A DNA stretch of 64,000 bases. Source: UBA6168 sp039819485. Lineage in GTDB: Bacteria; Bacteroidota; Bacteroidia; Chitinophagales; Saprospiraceae. The DNA lies in NCBI GenBank assembly GCA_039819485.1, contig JBCBRY010000035.1, positions 6,850 to 70,849 on the forward strand. Direction: 5' to 3'. The notes beneath the pieces were generated by a model. The model had not been told where the DNA came from, did no database searches, and saw nothing but the letters and a program-made list of their open reading frames with translations. Positions 24,338-34,324 of the stretch are shown here, one piece after another. The translations under genes were made by a program, and so were the position numbers. Numbering within the stretch: the first letter of the stretch is position 1; each line of letters begins with the position of its first letter.

Positions 24338-25388
24338 ATAATCCTAACATTCGTTTGTTCAATTTTTCATCAGCCTTGCCGCCGGCAAAATCGTCGAAAG
24401 CTTTATCGGTTACCTGGATGATGTGATCTTTGATAAACGGTGCTCCTTCCTCCGCGCCTTGCTGTGAGCTTTTGATGCAGCACTCCCATTCCAGCACGGC
24501 CCAGCCGTCGTAATCATATTGCGATAATTTGGAGAAGATGGATTTAAAATCCACCTGCCCATCTCCCAGCGACCGGAATCGTCCGGGGCGGTCAACCCAG
24601 TCCTGGTACCCGCCGTATACCCCGCTGCGGCCGGTTGGGTTGAATTCGGCATCCTTGACATGGAACATCTTTAGTTTTTCATGATAAATATCAATGTGTG
24701 CGAGGTAGTCCAATTGCTGCAGGACAAAATGACTTGGGTCGTAGAGCATGTTGGCACGAGGGTGGTTGCCGGCTGCCTCCAGAAAGCGTTCGTAGGTGAT
24801 GCCGTCGTGGATATCTTCCCCCGGATGAACTTCATAACAAAGGTCCACTCCATTCTTGTCGAATTCATTGAGGATGGGCAACCAGCGCTTGGCCAATTCC
24901 TTAAAACCGGTTTCCACCAGTCCCTGTGGCCGCTGTGGCCAGGGGTACATGGTGTGCCACATGAGCGCTCCAGAGAAAGTCGCATGGGCATTCAGGCCGA
25001 GGTTACGGCTTGCTTTGGCGGCCCATTTTAATTGCTGCACGGCCCATTTGGTTCGAGCTTTTGGGTTGTTGCGCACATTTTCCGGAGCGAATACATCAAA
25101 CCCAAGATCGTATGCCGGATGGACTGCCACCAGTTGACCTTGCAGGTGGGTGGACAGTTCCGTGATCTGCACTCCACATGCCTCTACCCGTCCTTTCAGG
25201 TCGTCACAATAGGTCTTGCTGCGAGCGGCTTTTTGCAAATCGATAAATTTTGATTCCCAAGAGGGTATCTGCACGCCGATATAGCCCAGGTCAGCGGCCC
25301 ATTTACAAATACTTTCAAGTGTGTTGAAGGGTGCTTCGTCACCGGCAAACTGAGCAAGGAAAATGGCAGGGCCTTTTATGGTCTTCAT
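24336..25388 (-). CDS. Sugar phosphate isomerase/epimerase (xylose-isomerase-like TIM barrel)
   Basis: 350 residues. This is an AP_endonuc_2 fold: N-terminal IFLAQFAGDEAPFNTLESIC, ADLGYIGVQIPSW, and the metal-site residues of the family in CYEVHPGEDIHD (Glu about 182), MLYDPSHFVLQQ (Asp and His about 217-219), MFHVKDAEFNP (His) and AVLEWECC (Glu). These four positions bind a divalent metal in tagatose-epimerase and inosose-dehydratase relatives. It is a cytoplasmic enzyme acting on a sugar or cyclitol. Similar Bacteroidota genes lie near oxidoreductases for sugar catabolism, but none is adjacent here; the exact substrate is unknown. Confidence 0.9.
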   Translation of the reverse strand: MKTIKGPAIFLAQFAGDEAPFNTLESICKWAADLGYIGVQIPSWESKFIDLQKAARSKTYCDDLKGRVEACGVQITELSTHLQGQLVAVHPAYDLGFDVFAPENVRNNPKARTKWAVQQLKWAAKASRNLGLNAHATFSGALMWHTMYPWPQRPQGLVETGFKELAKRWLPILNEFDKNGVDLCYEVHPGEDIHDGITYERFLEAAGNHPRANMLYDPSHFVLQQLDYLAHIDIYHEKLKMFHVKDAEFNPTGRSGVYGGYQDWVDRPGRFRSLGDGQVDFKSIFSKLSQYDYDGWAVLEWECCIKSSQQGAEEGAPFIKDHIIQVTDKAFDDFAGGKADEKLNKRMLGL

Positions 25389-25391
25389 ATT

Positions 25392-25462
25392 ATTTTGAGT
25401 TATTGAGTTATTGAGTTATTGAGTTATTGAGTTATTGAGTTATTGGGTAACCCAATAACCCA
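25392..25462. repeat. Word-type hairpin (GAGTTATT units)
   Basis: Six direct TTGAGTTATT words, then GGGTAACCCAATAACCCAAAACTC. The right arm is short (CCCAATAACCC, AACTC). It lies directly upstream of the isomerase start codon and would be in its 5' leader. Confidence 0.8.
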
Positions 25463-25555
25463 AAACTCCCCAGGTATGGGGCAAGTTAGTAAAATATTGA
25501 TTTTTGGCAATCCTTCTTTTTCCCTACATTCATCCCCGATTTGTAATTATCGAAA

Positions 25556-25634
25556 GGTCAGACCACTTTGCTGTCAGAAGACAGACAATAATGATTAAAC
25601 GACTTAACCGCCTGACCTCTGACAGCGAGCAGTC
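25556..25634. repeat. Word-type hairpin (GACCACTTTGCTGTCAGAAG)
   Basis: GGTCAGACCACTTTGCTGTC / GACCTCTGACAGCGAGCAGTC flank an AT-rich centre. The arms use the same word as 5876-6104 and 45172-45378. It lies 36 bp before the next gene start. Confidence 0.75.
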
Positions 25635-25669
25635 TAAAACCCAAGCTTTCAAAACAGCACGAAGCCATT

Positions 25670-26770
25670 ATGTCCACCCACAAGCGACTCCTTTCCCTCG
25701 ATGTTTTCCGGGGCCTTACCATTGCATTCATGATCCTCGTCAACTGTCCCGGTGATTGGGGAAATACCTATGGGCCGCTGCTGCACGCCGAATGGCATGG
25801 CTGCACACCGACTGATCTGGTTTTCCCGTTTTTTTTGTTCATTGTAGGGATTGCCATTGCTTATTCTTTAGAAAGAAGAAAATCGGAGGGGGCGGACCGC
25901 AAAAAGCTGTACCGGAAGATCCTTACCAGAACGCTGTGGATCATTGGTATTGGGTTGTTTTTAAATGGCGCTTTCAAATTCAATTTGGAGACATGGCGCA
26001 TCCCCGGCGTGCTGACCCGCATTGGGTTGGTTTACGGTATTTGTGCCCTGATTTACATGGTCACCAATACTCGCCAACAGTTTTGGGTGGCAGTTGGGTG
26101 CCTGCTGGGCTATTGGGGGTTGATGACCCTCGTACCCGTTCCGGGCCAGGGGTTTGCGAGCCTTGAAATGGGGAAAGACCTCGGTGCCTGGCTCGACCGG
26201 ACCCTGATGGGTGGCCACCTATGGAGTCATGCAAAAACGTGGGACCCGGAGGGGTTGTTGAGTACATTGCCGGCATTGGGCACCTGTATTGCTGGTATTT
26301 TAGCAGGTACCTGGATCCGGAAAAAAATAGCATCCTTCGAAAAATGGGTGGCCGTGTTTGCCATTGGTGTTGTGCTGGTTGTTGTTGGCTTGTGGTGGGG
26401 TGAATTTTTTCCCATCAACAAAAAAATATGGACGAGTAGCTACGTCCTTTACCACAGCGGCTGGGCGATGCTGACGCTGGGACTGATCTGGTGGCTGGTG
26501 GATGTGAAAGGCTACAAGAGTTGGACACAGCCGTTTGTCTGGTTTGGGATGAACCCTTTGTTCATTTACATTCTGCATTCTGTCATCGTGAAAACCATGT
26601 TTGCGATAAAAATAGATGGGGGGGCTTCTTATACTTGGATATATAAGAATGTTTTTGCGACGTGGCTCTCGCCGCACAATGCCTCGCTGGCTTTCGCCCT
26701 GATGCATGTGAGTATCAATATGCTGGTGGCCTGGATATTGTACAAGCGGAAGATATTCATCAAAGTGTAG
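25670..26770 (+). CDS. DUF5009/heparan-alpha-glucosaminide acetyltransferase-like membrane protein
   Basis: 366 residues with about ten TM helices. The start carries LLSLDVFRGLTIAFMILVNC, the first helix signature of the acyltransferase-3/DUF5009 (NagX, HGSNAT-like) family. The periplasmic-facing loop GDWGNTYGPLLHAEWHGCTP, then TDLVFPFFLFIVGIAIAYSL, is diagnostic, with His at about 39 and 42. HGSNAT-like proteins transfer an acetyl group from cytoplasmic acetyl-CoA to a sugar on the far side of the membrane. In Bacteroidota the gene often accompanies glycan-degradation loci. The C-terminal tail is short. The substrate sugar is not determinable. Confidence 0.9.
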   Translation: MSTHKRLLSLDVFRGLTIAFMILVNCPGDWGNTYGPLLHAEWHGCTPTDLVFPFFLFIVGIAIAYSLERRKSEGADRKKLYRKILTRTLWIIGIGLFLNGAFKFNLETWRIPGVLTRIGLVYGICALIYMVTNTRQQFWVAVGCLLGYWGLMTLVPVPGQGFASLEMGKDLGAWLDRTLMGGHLWSHAKTWDPEGLLSTLPALGTCIAGILAGTWIRKKIASFEKWVAVFAIGVVLVVVGLWWGEFFPINKKIWTSSYVLYHSGWAMLTLGLIWWLVDVKGYKSWTQPFVWFGMNPLFIYILHSVIVKTMFAIKIDGGASYTWIYKNVFATWLSPHNASLAFALMHVSINMLVAWILYKRKIFIKV

Positions 26771-26854
26771 TCAGTAATTAAATCAGAAACTGATCCGGTA
26801 CGGCCTGACATTGTTATATTCGCCCTAACACATATTTGCCTTTCGTCAAAGTAA

Positions 26855-29800
26855 ATGACCAAAGCATTCTACATCTGTATCACGTTTTTGCTCTTGCCTT
26901 TTTTTGCAGTTGCACAAAAAGCAACCTTCCAGTTTTATACGATTGAAGATGGCCTTTCCAATAGCCGCATCTGGAGTGCTGCCCAGGATGGTGGGGGGTT
27001 CATGTGGTTTATTACCGATGGCCTAAACCGTTTTGACGGCTGGCAGTTTTTGAATTACAATAACCGGGCGGATTCTATTTTTCAAAGAAAATGGAATGAT
27101 CTTATTTTTTGTACAGGTAAGGAACTGGTTTTTCTGGAAAATGATGAATTGACATTTTGGAATACCTTGACGGGTGAAAAACGAATTTATTCCCTTCGTC
27201 AATTCATGGAAGATGAAGATGGTTCGTCTATTCAAGATCTTATTCAAATTTCGCCGGAAGCATTTGTCATCTCCATCTCCAATAAAAAAGTGGGGACAAT
27301 AGAACTGATAAAATTTGAAAAAAATGAACTTTCAGTATTAGCAACATTGGATGGAAAAAATCACCTGGCGAGGGCTGGTGCAACAGATATGAAACATAGA
27401 AGTAGAGGTCGGGTGCTTTATTTTGACGATGAACAGCTGGTCGAAATGGATGCCGACGGAGAAACAAGCATCGTTTTAGAAAAGCCAGTGATGGGTTTTC
27501 CCATTATTAATTATGGCACAAATGAAAACATATTGGTCTTGCTCGATCACCAAATATTTGAAGTAAGAAATTCAGCACTTCACCCAATTACTCCTTCGTT
27601 GTTAACTGTTGGGCACTTGTTTTACAGCTCATTTTTACAGACGCCCTCAGGAGATATCTGGATAACCGGTGATGATCGGCAACTGACGTTTTTTGACGCC
27701 CGGACAGGCCGTCTTCATAGTTATCAAGAGGAAATAAAGGACCTCATCCCCTACCGCCTGAAGTTGGGAGGAATGACCCTCAACGAAACAGGTGTTTTGT
27801 GGGTAAACTCAGTCAATGGCTTACTCAAGGTTACTCCTCAACGGAAATGGTTTGATACTTACTATACCGGCAATAGGGAGGAATGTGATGGGCAGTGTAG
27901 TTTCCGTGGGTTTGCAGAAGATGACAACGGTCATGTTTATGTTAGCTATTATTCAAATCTTTTCCAGATAAACCCAGGTGAACGTACGGCTTCTCCCCCT
28001 CTTTCATCCCAACATTTTTCTCCGTTCGACCTTCATTTTCACGATGGGAATTTAATCATTAATAATGGGCAATTATTTGACGTACAAAAACGACAATGGA
28101 GCAATCCCTATTCCATCAGCCTGGAGCCTTTTGATGAAGGAGTCTTTGCGTTCCACGAGGAAAAAGGACTATGGTTCGCATATAAAGAAAAATTATACTT
28201 CCTTAAAACTTCGGACATGGGTACAAAGTGGGAACAAGTCTCCATCGAAAATTGGGGCCGAACTTTTGAATGCCTTCGGTTTGGTCCATCTGATGGCAAA
28301 CTTTGGATGACTGATGTTAATTTATTGCAGTCTTATGAAGTGGAGAGGGAGAATCCGAAAATGGTGGATAAAATAGCGTTTGAAGAAAAAATTACTATCC
28401 GGTTCGTTCATTTTTCGACTGATGGCCTTATCTGGTTGGGTACGGAAAGCGGATTGCTGAAATACGATCCGGAATCAGGAACGGAACAATTGTTTACCAC
28501 TTCTAACGGGCTGTCTAATAATCATGTAGTGACCATTTTGCCAGAAGGCGACTCTTGCCTCTGGCTCGGCACTTACCACGGACTTTCCCGTTTCAGTAAA
28601 TCAACGGAAACTTTTATCAATTTTTTCGAAGAAGACGGTATCGCCAACAATGAGTTCAACCGAAGATCAGCATACAAAGCAAAAAGCGGCCAATTGTTTT
28701 TCGGGGGCATCGGAGGGGTAACGGCTTTTTTCCCGGAAGAAGTGATGGAGAAATATTGGACAGAAGAAAAAGCCGGCAAATTGTCGCTGGTTTCTTTTTC
28801 CAAAACGGACGTAAAACAGGATACGACTTTCTCCAATGTCTTCCTCGGGGCCCGACCAGAAGTCGATATTTACCACCAAAACAAAACGTTCCGATTTGAA
28901 TATGTTTTGACTGATTTCCGGGATGTTGAAAAAGTCAAATACAGCTATCAGTTGGGAGGTTATGACAATGTTTGGTCAATCCCATCCAGCGACAATACGG
29001 CCACCTTCAATTACCTGGCCAGTGGCACCTACACGTTCCGCGTCAAAGCACTTAACTCAAGAGGTCAATGGCATAATGAAGAACTCACGGTGAAAGTGAC
29101 CGTACACCCGCCCTGGTGGGCTACCTGGTGGGCGTATAGCCTCTATGCTGCATGTTTGTTTGGTATCGCTTCGCTTGTTTTTTTCTATTTGAAAAAAAGA
29201 TGGCAATTGCAGAACAGCCTGAAACTGGAGCAGGCCGAAGCACAGCGCCTCAAAGAACTCGACCATTTCAAGAGCCGTTTGTTTACCAACCTGACCCACG
29301 AATTCCGTACTCCCCTCACCGTTATTTTAGGCATGGCTAATCAGGTGTTGGATTCGCCGAAAGAAGGCGTTGAAAAAGCAGCTCAATTGATAAAAGATAA
29401 TGGTCAGAACCTCCTGCACCTCGTCAACCAACTCCTCGACTTGTCGAAACTCGAAGACAAATCATTCAAACTGCACTTGCAGCAAAGCGATATTGTCCCA
29501 TTTCTTCGCTATGTGACAGGGAGTTTTCAAAGCCATGCCAATCAGCTCAACTTGTCGTTGCAATTTAGAACTTCATTGCAATCGCTCGACATGGATTACG
29601 ATCCGGAACAACTGAAACAGGTGATGAACAACCTGATTTCAAATGCTTTAAAATTTACACCTTCAGGTGGGGAGATAAAAGTAGCAATTGGAATTGCTGA
29701 GCATGATGAAAAATTGTTGGAAATCGAAGTGACCGATACAGGTGTTGGCATTGCCATAGAAAATCTGCCTTATGTTTTTGATCGGTTTTATCAGGTAGAC

Positions 29801-30808
29801 GGATCGTCAACGAGGGCAGGAGAGGGCACTGGAATTGGCTTGGCCCACACACTAGAATTGGTCAATCTCATGACTGGTACGATTGCGGTCAAAAGCAAAT
29901 TGGGTGAAGGGACAACATTTCTGGTCTCTTTGCCCGTCACCAATAATGCTGTTCCAACAACGAGTGATGTTGCTTTTTCACGGACGACCTCTGGTGTCAT
30001 TCCCTTGCCGGCCAACCGGCTGGTCAATGCAAAGGAAACTGCTGTCGCAGATTCATCAATGCCTTCACTCCTAATTATTGAAGACAATCTGGATGTTGTC
30101 TATTATTTGAAAACCTGTTTGAACGAACAATATCAGATCACGGTCGCGTACAATGGTCGAATTGGTATCGAAAGAGCGCTGGAGGAGCTGCCCGACCTCA
30201 TTATCAGCGATGTGATGATGCCAGAGAAAGATGGTTTCGAGGTGTGTGACACACTGAAAAATGATGAAAAAACGAGCCACATTCCCATTGTTTTGCTAAC
30301 GGCAAAAGCCGATGCTATTTCTAAAATTGCGGGCCTTAGAAGGGGGGCAGATGCGTACCTGGTCAAGCCGTTCGATAAAGAAGAATTGCTGGTTCGTTTG
30401 AAGAACCTGGCAGCATTGAGTCAGCAATTGAAAGACCGCTATAAAAATTTGTCATTCAATGGTGAACAAGCTGCTCCACCCGAGTTCAGAATGGAAGATG
30501 CTTTTGTCCAGAAGGTACAACAAATTGTAGCCGACCATTTTTCAGACGAAGGTTTTGCCCTTCCCCAGCTCTGCCAAAAAATAGGCATGAGCCGTTCCCA
30601 GCTCTTCCGCAAAATGAAAGCCCTGATGGGAATTTCCCCTTCCGAATACATCCGCAACTACCGAATGCAACAGGCCAGGGCACTCCTTGAAACAGGGGAG
30701 TGGACCGTCTCCGAAGTGGCCTGGAAAGTCGGTTTTAAACACCTTCCCCATTTTTCAAAAAATTTTCAGGAAACATTTGGGTATTCACCAAGTGCAACCA
30801 GTAAGTAG
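26855..30808 (+). CDS. Hybrid two-component system sensor/regulator (HTCS)
   Basis: 1317 residues, one polypeptide with the full HTCS layout. Signal peptide 1-20; two seven-bladed two-component-regulator propellers (about 25-680; GLSNSRIWSAAQDGGGFMWF, LIWLGTESGLLKYDPESGT, LWLGTYHGLSRF); Y_Y_Y domain about 690-748; TM about 755-778. HisKA has LFTNLTHEFRTPLTVILGMA (His about 815), followed by HATPase with GTGIGLAHTLELVN. Receiver about 1065-1185 with D about 1118 (ISDVMMPEKDG). AraC-type HTH about 1220-1317 (MSRSQLFRKMKALMGISPSE). HTCS proteins sense extracellular oligosaccharides and activate neighbouring glycan genes. Here no SusC/SusD pair follows; the likely target is the secreted-protein block starting at 31091, preceded by a paired direct repeat. 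Confidence 0.95.
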   Translation: MTKAFYICITFLLLPFFAVAQKATFQFYTIEDGLSNSRIWSAAQDGGGFMWFITDGLNRFDGWQFLNYNNRADSIFQRKWNDLIFCTGKELVFLENDELTFWNTLTGEKRIYSLRQFMEDEDGSSIQDLIQISPEAFVISISNKKVGTIELIKFEKNELSVLATLDGKNHLARAGATDMKHRSRGRVLYFDDEQLVEMDADGETSIVLEKPVMGFPIINYGTNENILVLLDHQIFEVRNSALHPITPSLLTVGHLFYSSFLQTPSGDIWITGDDRQLTFFDARTGRLHSYQEEIKDLIPYRLKLGGMTLNETGVLWVNSVNGLLKVTPQRKWFDTYYTGNREECDGQCSFRGFAEDDNGHVYVSYYSNLFQINPGERTASPPLSSQHFSPFDLHFHDGNLIINNGQLFDVQKRQWSNPYSISLEPFDEGVFAFHEEKGLWFAYKEKLYFLKTSDMGTKWEQVSIENWGRTFECLRFGPSDGKLWMTDVNLLQSYEVERENPKMVDKIAFEEKITIRFVHFSTDGLIWLGTESGLLKYDPESGTEQLFTTSNGLSNNHVVTILPEGDSCLWLGTYHGLSRFSKSTETFINFFEEDGIANNEFNRRSAYKAKSGQLFFGGIGGVTAFFPEEVMEKYWTEEKAGKLSLVSFSKTDVKQDTTFSNVFLGARPEVDIYHQNKTFRFEYVLTDFRDVEKVKYSYQLGGYDNVWSIPSSDNTATFNYLASGTYTFRVKALNSRGQWHNEELTVKVTVHPPWWATWWAYSLYAACLFGIASLVFFYLKKRWQLQNSLKLEQAEAQRLKELDHFKSRLFTNLTHEFRTPLTVILGMANQVLDSPKEGVEKAAQLIKDNGQNLLHLVNQLLDLSKLEDKSFKLHLQQSDIVPFLRYVTGSFQSHANQLNLSLQFRTSLQSLDMDYDPEQLKQVMNNLISNALKFTPSGGEIKVAIGIAEHDEKLLEIEVTDTGVGIAIENLPYVFDRFYQVDGSSTRAGEGTGIGLAHTLELVNLMTGTIAVKSKLGEGTTFLVSLPVTNNAVPTTSDVAFSRTTSGVIPLPANRLVNAKETAVADSSMPSLLIIEDNLDVVYYLKTCLNEQYQITVAYNGRIGIERALEELPDLIISDVMMPEKDGFEVCDTLKNDEKTSHIPIVLLTAKADAISKIAGLRRGADAYLVKPFDKEELLVRLKNLAALSQQLKDRYKNLSFNGEQAAPPEFRMEDAFVQKVQQIVADHFSDEGFALPQLCQKIGMSRSQLFRKMKALMGISPSEYIRNYRMQQARALLETGEWTVSEVAWKVGFKHLPHFSKNFQETFGYSPSATSK

Positions 30809-30839
30809 CTGACTCTCTGCTGTTTATGTGTGTTTTAGT

Positions 30840-30857
30840 TTCGTTGCATGCGACGAA
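30840..30857. promoter_or_regulatory. 18-bp palindrome TTCGTTGCATGCGACGAA
   Basis: Near-perfect symmetry (one G-T pair) directly after the HTCS gene. It may be an operator or the hairpin of a weak terminator; no T-run follows. Confidence 0.35.
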
Positions 30858-30974
30858 TCATTAAGTGTTTTTTACCCCGTTGAAACCATTGAGTAAATCT
30901 TTGAACCCAATCTGTAACGCATTTCACGCCACCTGCTCACAACTTTGTCAACAGAAAACACAACGATCATTGAC

Positions 30975-31009
30975 ATAGAATCGAATACCGAAAAATAGAA
31001 TCGAATACC
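30975..31009 (+). promoter_or_regulatory. Two 15-bp direct repeats ATAGAATCGAATACC, 20 bp apart
   Basis: Copies at 30975-30989 and 30995-31009 are identical and start exactly 20 bp apart, about two helical turns, 82 bp before the ATG at 31091. Such spaced direct repeats are what a dimeric AraC-type output domain would bind. They sit right after the HTCS gene, so an autogenous or cognate binding site is inferred. Confidence 0.6.
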
Positions 31010-31090
31010 AAAAAACCAATAGAAAAAACACCAGTTGAACGACCCGATTAAATCTACTCAACATTTTTCACTTTTAAATTAAAACCAATC

Positions 31091-32347
31091 ATGAAAACAA
31101 TGCAATTAAAAACAATGCAAGTACTATGTACAGCTCTGTTAATCACCGTCTCCTTGATTTTTTTGCAGGAAGGCACCTGCCAAAATAATTACCCCGGCTT
31201 CAACGAAATAACCGTCAATCGCGGCCATATTTCCAGTGTAGGTAACCCGGATGGTATTTACAATTATCAGCCACACGCACACTTTGACTGTGGTTGCTGG
31301 CGACGGAGTGACGGAAAGGCTTCAATCGCCCAATTGGACAAAGCGAACGGAGGATGGTATTTTTTTAAAAATAACAGTGTGTGCAGTACCGCCCATGGTG
31401 GATATGGATTGATCGGGTATGCAAAAGACTGTGACCCTACTGCCCTGCCATTTATCACAAGGCAATTACCCCGGCTGATTATTCCAGCTTATTTTTTTCC
31501 AAAAAATAAGATCGAGAGTAAAACTATTACCATGCGGCGCTTGTCGGAAAGCGGCAGCACCATCGAAGTCGACACTACTTTTAAAGACAGCAGTATGGTG
31601 TTCTGGCAGTGGCTGAACGAAGCGGCCGGCGAAATTGGAGAAAGGCTGGTCGTTATTGCAAACCCAACTAACGGACCGGGCAATCGGACGAGTGGTAGTT
31701 ATAAAAAGGCTTTGACGGCATTAAAAGCAAAAGGGGCCACGATCATAGGGTACGTCTCGGTACACAATGGCCAGGTAGGTCAAGCTGCGATAGGCCGGGA
31801 AATAGACAACTGGTTTAAATACTACAAAGGGCTTTTCAACGGGATATTTTTTGACGAATGCCACATTTATCAAAAGGTGGGCAATGGCCGGGAATTCTGG
31901 CCTGTAAGTTCCTCCAATTATTTTCCTGAACTATACCAGTTGGTCGAATCTAAGTTTAAAAACAATCATGTCAATAAAAAACCGATGGTGGTTTTCAATC
32001 CGGGCGTGGTGCCCGGTGAATCCTATTGGAAACTGGAAAGTCACAAAGGCCAGATCTGTCCTTTTGAAGGCGACCTGCCCGGCTTTAGGGAAAAGGCAGA
32101 TCGAGTGACGGGGCTGTCTCGCCAACAAAAGCAACGCTCGGTCATTTTCATGCATAGTCTACCTCCTGACGAAAACTGGAAACAACTGGCCGATGTATTT
32201 CCAAGGAGTGGTTTTTACGACCTGTATCTCACCACGCCAGGCACCCCAAAAGATGTAGATGAAGAAGACCTGACCAATGAGTTCCAGTTTCATTTCTGGA
32301 ACAAGCTCCCTCCTTATTTCAAGGAGTTGGTCAGCCATATCAAGTAA
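31091..32347 (+). CDS. Secreted spherulation-specific family 4-type (TIM-barrel) protein
   Basis: 418 residues. A signal peptide (CTALLITVSLIFLQEGTCQ, cleavage near residue 31) is followed by an N-terminal Cys-containing segment (HFDCGCWRRSD, SVCSTAHGGYG). The core, about residues 135-380, resembles spherulation-specific family 4 proteins: LVVIANPTNGPGNRTSG, AKGATIIGYVSVHNG, then a strand ending GIFFDECH with acidic residues at 251-253 and VVFNPGVVPGE. The fold is a glycosidase-like TIM barrel, related to alpha-1,4-galactosaminidase-type GH families, so polysaccharide hydrolysis is plausible. The D-E pair may be catalytic; this is inferred. It lies just downstream of the HTCS and its candidate binding site. 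Confidence 0.75.
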   Translation: MKTMQLKTMQVLCTALLITVSLIFLQEGTCQNNYPGFNEITVNRGHISSVGNPDGIYNYQPHAHFDCGCWRRSDGKASIAQLDKANGGWYFFKNNSVCSTAHGGYGLIGYAKDCDPTALPFITRQLPRLIIPAYFFPKNKIESKTITMRRLSESGSTIEVDTTFKDSSMVFWQWLNEAAGEIGERLVVIANPTNGPGNRTSGSYKKALTALKAKGATIIGYVSVHNGQVGQAAIGREIDNWFKYYKGLFNGIFFDECHIYQKVGNGREFWPVSSSNYFPELYQLVESKFKNNHVNKKPMVVFNPGVVPGESYWKLESHKGQICPFEGDLPGFREKADRVTGLSRQQKQRSVIFMHSLPPDENWKQLADVFPRSGFYDLYLTTPGTPKDVDEEDLTNEFQFHFWNKLPPYFKELVSHIK

Positions 32348-32393
32348 CTGCTTTTTATCTAAAACTTAATCACAAAACAAATTAAGCTTTCTT

Positions 32394-32438
32394 CAAAACC
32401 GGGACTCCGAGCGGAGTACTCCGCCCCCGGTTTTGTTT
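32394..32438 (+). terminator. Intrinsic terminator after the spherulin-4-like gene
   Basis: CAAAACCGGG / CCCGGTTTTG with an inner ACTCCG / CGGAGT pair, followed by TTT. It lies 46 bp after the stop. Confidence 0.75.
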
Positions 32439-32490
32439 GAGCTATCATTTAATCAACGACCAAATTTCGAAACAATCAAAATCTTAAATC

Positions 32491-34278
32491 ATGAAAAAGA
32501 AAGCTCATCAAAACAACAAAAACCAATTCAATTCACTGTTTTTAACCGCCACATTTTTGTTCGGAATATTTTTTCTCGGTACACCTGCTTTCGCAGATAC
32601 AGGTGAAAATGTGGCGGAAAACACTTCGTTCATGCCCTGCAATTTGGGCTCCTTACAACTCGCCACCCAGGCCGATGTCGATGCATTTGTGCTGGCCAAT
32701 GCAGGGTGTACCAGTATACATGCTGATTTGTTGGTCGGCGTAACCTCTGGAAGTTCAGACATTCATGACCTTTCCGGATTTTCCACCATCACTGCCTTAA
32801 CCTTTCGCATCCGTATCGAACGAACCCAATTGACAAATCTGCATGGACTTCACAACTTAACTACGCTACACGCCATGCAACTATATCGAAATTCTCAACT
32901 TGTCGACATTTCCGCTTTAAGTAATATTTCTGCAATTGGCAGTTCTTTACAAATTAATGGAAATACAGCCTTGACCAGTTTACATGGTTTACATAACGTA
33001 CAAACTGTAGCAGGAACCTTGGGTATTTATAATCATCCATATTTGACCGATTTGGATGCTTTGATTAGCCTGCAATCTATTGGGCGACATTTTGAAATAT
33101 TCCAAAACTTTCAGTTGAACAGTTTAACAGGCTTAAGCAATCTCACATCTGTCGGTAAAAGGTTCGGACTTATTAATGCTGATGCTTTGAGCAGCTTAGA
33201 TGGATTGGACAATCTTTCAACAGTTGGTGATAGATTTCAAATAGCTTCTAATAATATCCTAACTGATTGTTGCGCTATTTATGATCTGCTCAATACGCCA
33301 GGTGCCTTAGGAGGTTCCATTATTATAGGAAATAACCAAACAGGTTGTGACAACCAAAGTGAAATTACCGACTACTGCACCGACGATGACATGGATGGCT
33401 ACAATGAAATTGAGGGCGATTGTGACGATGCTGACGCTGCAATCAGTCCGGGCGCAATCGAAATCTGTGACGGTATCGACAATGACTGCAACGGTCTGAT
33501 CGATGACGGGGTGGCATCCGCTTATAATGGCAATCTCATTTTTTCCACACAGGCACAGGTCAATGCTTTTTCTTCGTGTATCAAAACCATCAATGGCTCG
33601 GTGACTATCTTGGGAGCAAATGTGACTGATTTGTCCAACCTTTCAACGCTGGAAGGGATTACTGGCAACCTATCGATTCAGTCAACGGGACTTTCCAACC
33701 TTAATGGACTGAATGGACTACAATCGGTCGGTGGAATGGCCTTGATTTACTTCAACGGAAACTTGGTCAACCTCTCCGGTTTAAATAATCTGATGGCTGT
33801 AGGCGGTAATTTCATGATGTACTATAATTTCCAGTTGTCCGATTGCTGCGCTATCCAAAACGTTTTGAACAACGGCGGTGTCGCCGGCAGTACGCTGATC
33901 TATCTCAATAGTTCAGGCTGCAACAGTGTATCGGATATTAATGCCACCTGCAATCAGGCCATTATTCAAAATGAAAACGGAGCTACAGCCATCGAGCCAT
34001 CGATAGGCATCGGCAGTGAAACGAAAAAACAGACCTTTGGTATCAATGTGTTCCCCAATCCAAATAATGGCGTTTTTCAGGTGAATTATGCAAATCTCAC
34101 CTCGCCTGAAAGAATCAGGCTGGTCAATTCAACAGGCCAGGTAGTATGGCAAAAAGAACTGACTCCAAGAGACGCTTGGGTGGATGTAGATGTACAGGGT
34201 TCACTTCCAACAGGCATATATTTATTGCAAATTGGGCAAGAAGCAACACTTATAACAAAGAAAGTGGTTCTTTATTGA
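32491..34278 (+). CDS. Secreted leucine-rich receptor-L-domain protein with T9SS sorting domain
   Basis: 595 residues. Signal peptide about 1-36 (FNSLFLTATFLFGIFFLGTP). Two receptor-L/leucine-rich-like solenoids (about 50-290 and 345-475; repeated LSGFSTITAL, LHGLHNLTTL, LNGLNGLQSVGG). Between them, about 305-345, is a putative metal-binding MopE/thrombospondin-like motif (GDCDDADAAISPGAIEICDG, DNDCNGLIDDGV). The last 85 residues are a type IX secretion C-terminal domain (NVFPNPNNGVFQVNY, QVVWQKELTP, GIYLLQIGQEA). It is therefore exported and likely anchored to the surface, probably for adhesion or ligand recognition. It is terminated at 34325. The family is common in gliding Bacteroidota. 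Confidence 0.88.
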   Translation: MKKKAHQNNKNQFNSLFLTATFLFGIFFLGTPAFADTGENVAENTSFMPCNLGSLQLATQADVDAFVLANAGCTSIHADLLVGVTSGSSDIHDLSGFSTITALTFRIRIERTQLTNLHGLHNLTTLHAMQLYRNSQLVDISALSNISAIGSSLQINGNTALTSLHGLHNVQTVAGTLGIYNHPYLTDLDALISLQSIGRHFEIFQNFQLNSLTGLSNLTSVGKRFGLINADALSSLDGLDNLSTVGDRFQIASNNILTDCCAIYDLLNTPGALGGSIIIGNNQTGCDNQSEITDYCTDDDMDGYNEIEGDCDDADAAISPGAIEICDGIDNDCNGLIDDGVASAYNGNLIFSTQAQVNAFSSCIKTINGSVTILGANVTDLSNLSTLEGITGNLSIQSTGLSNLNGLNGLQSVGGMALIYFNGNLVNLSGLNNLMAVGGNFMMYYNFQLSDCCAIQNVLNNGGVAGSTLIYLNSSGCNSVSDINATCNQAIIQNENGATAIEPSIGIGSETKKQTFGINVFPNPNNGVFQVNYANLTSPERIRLVNSTGQVVWQKELTPRDAWVDVDVQGSLPTGIYLLQIGQEATLITKKVVLY

Positions 34279-34324
34279 TTGACTTTAATCGTGTATTTGA
34301 TTTCGATTAACCAATCGTGATTTA

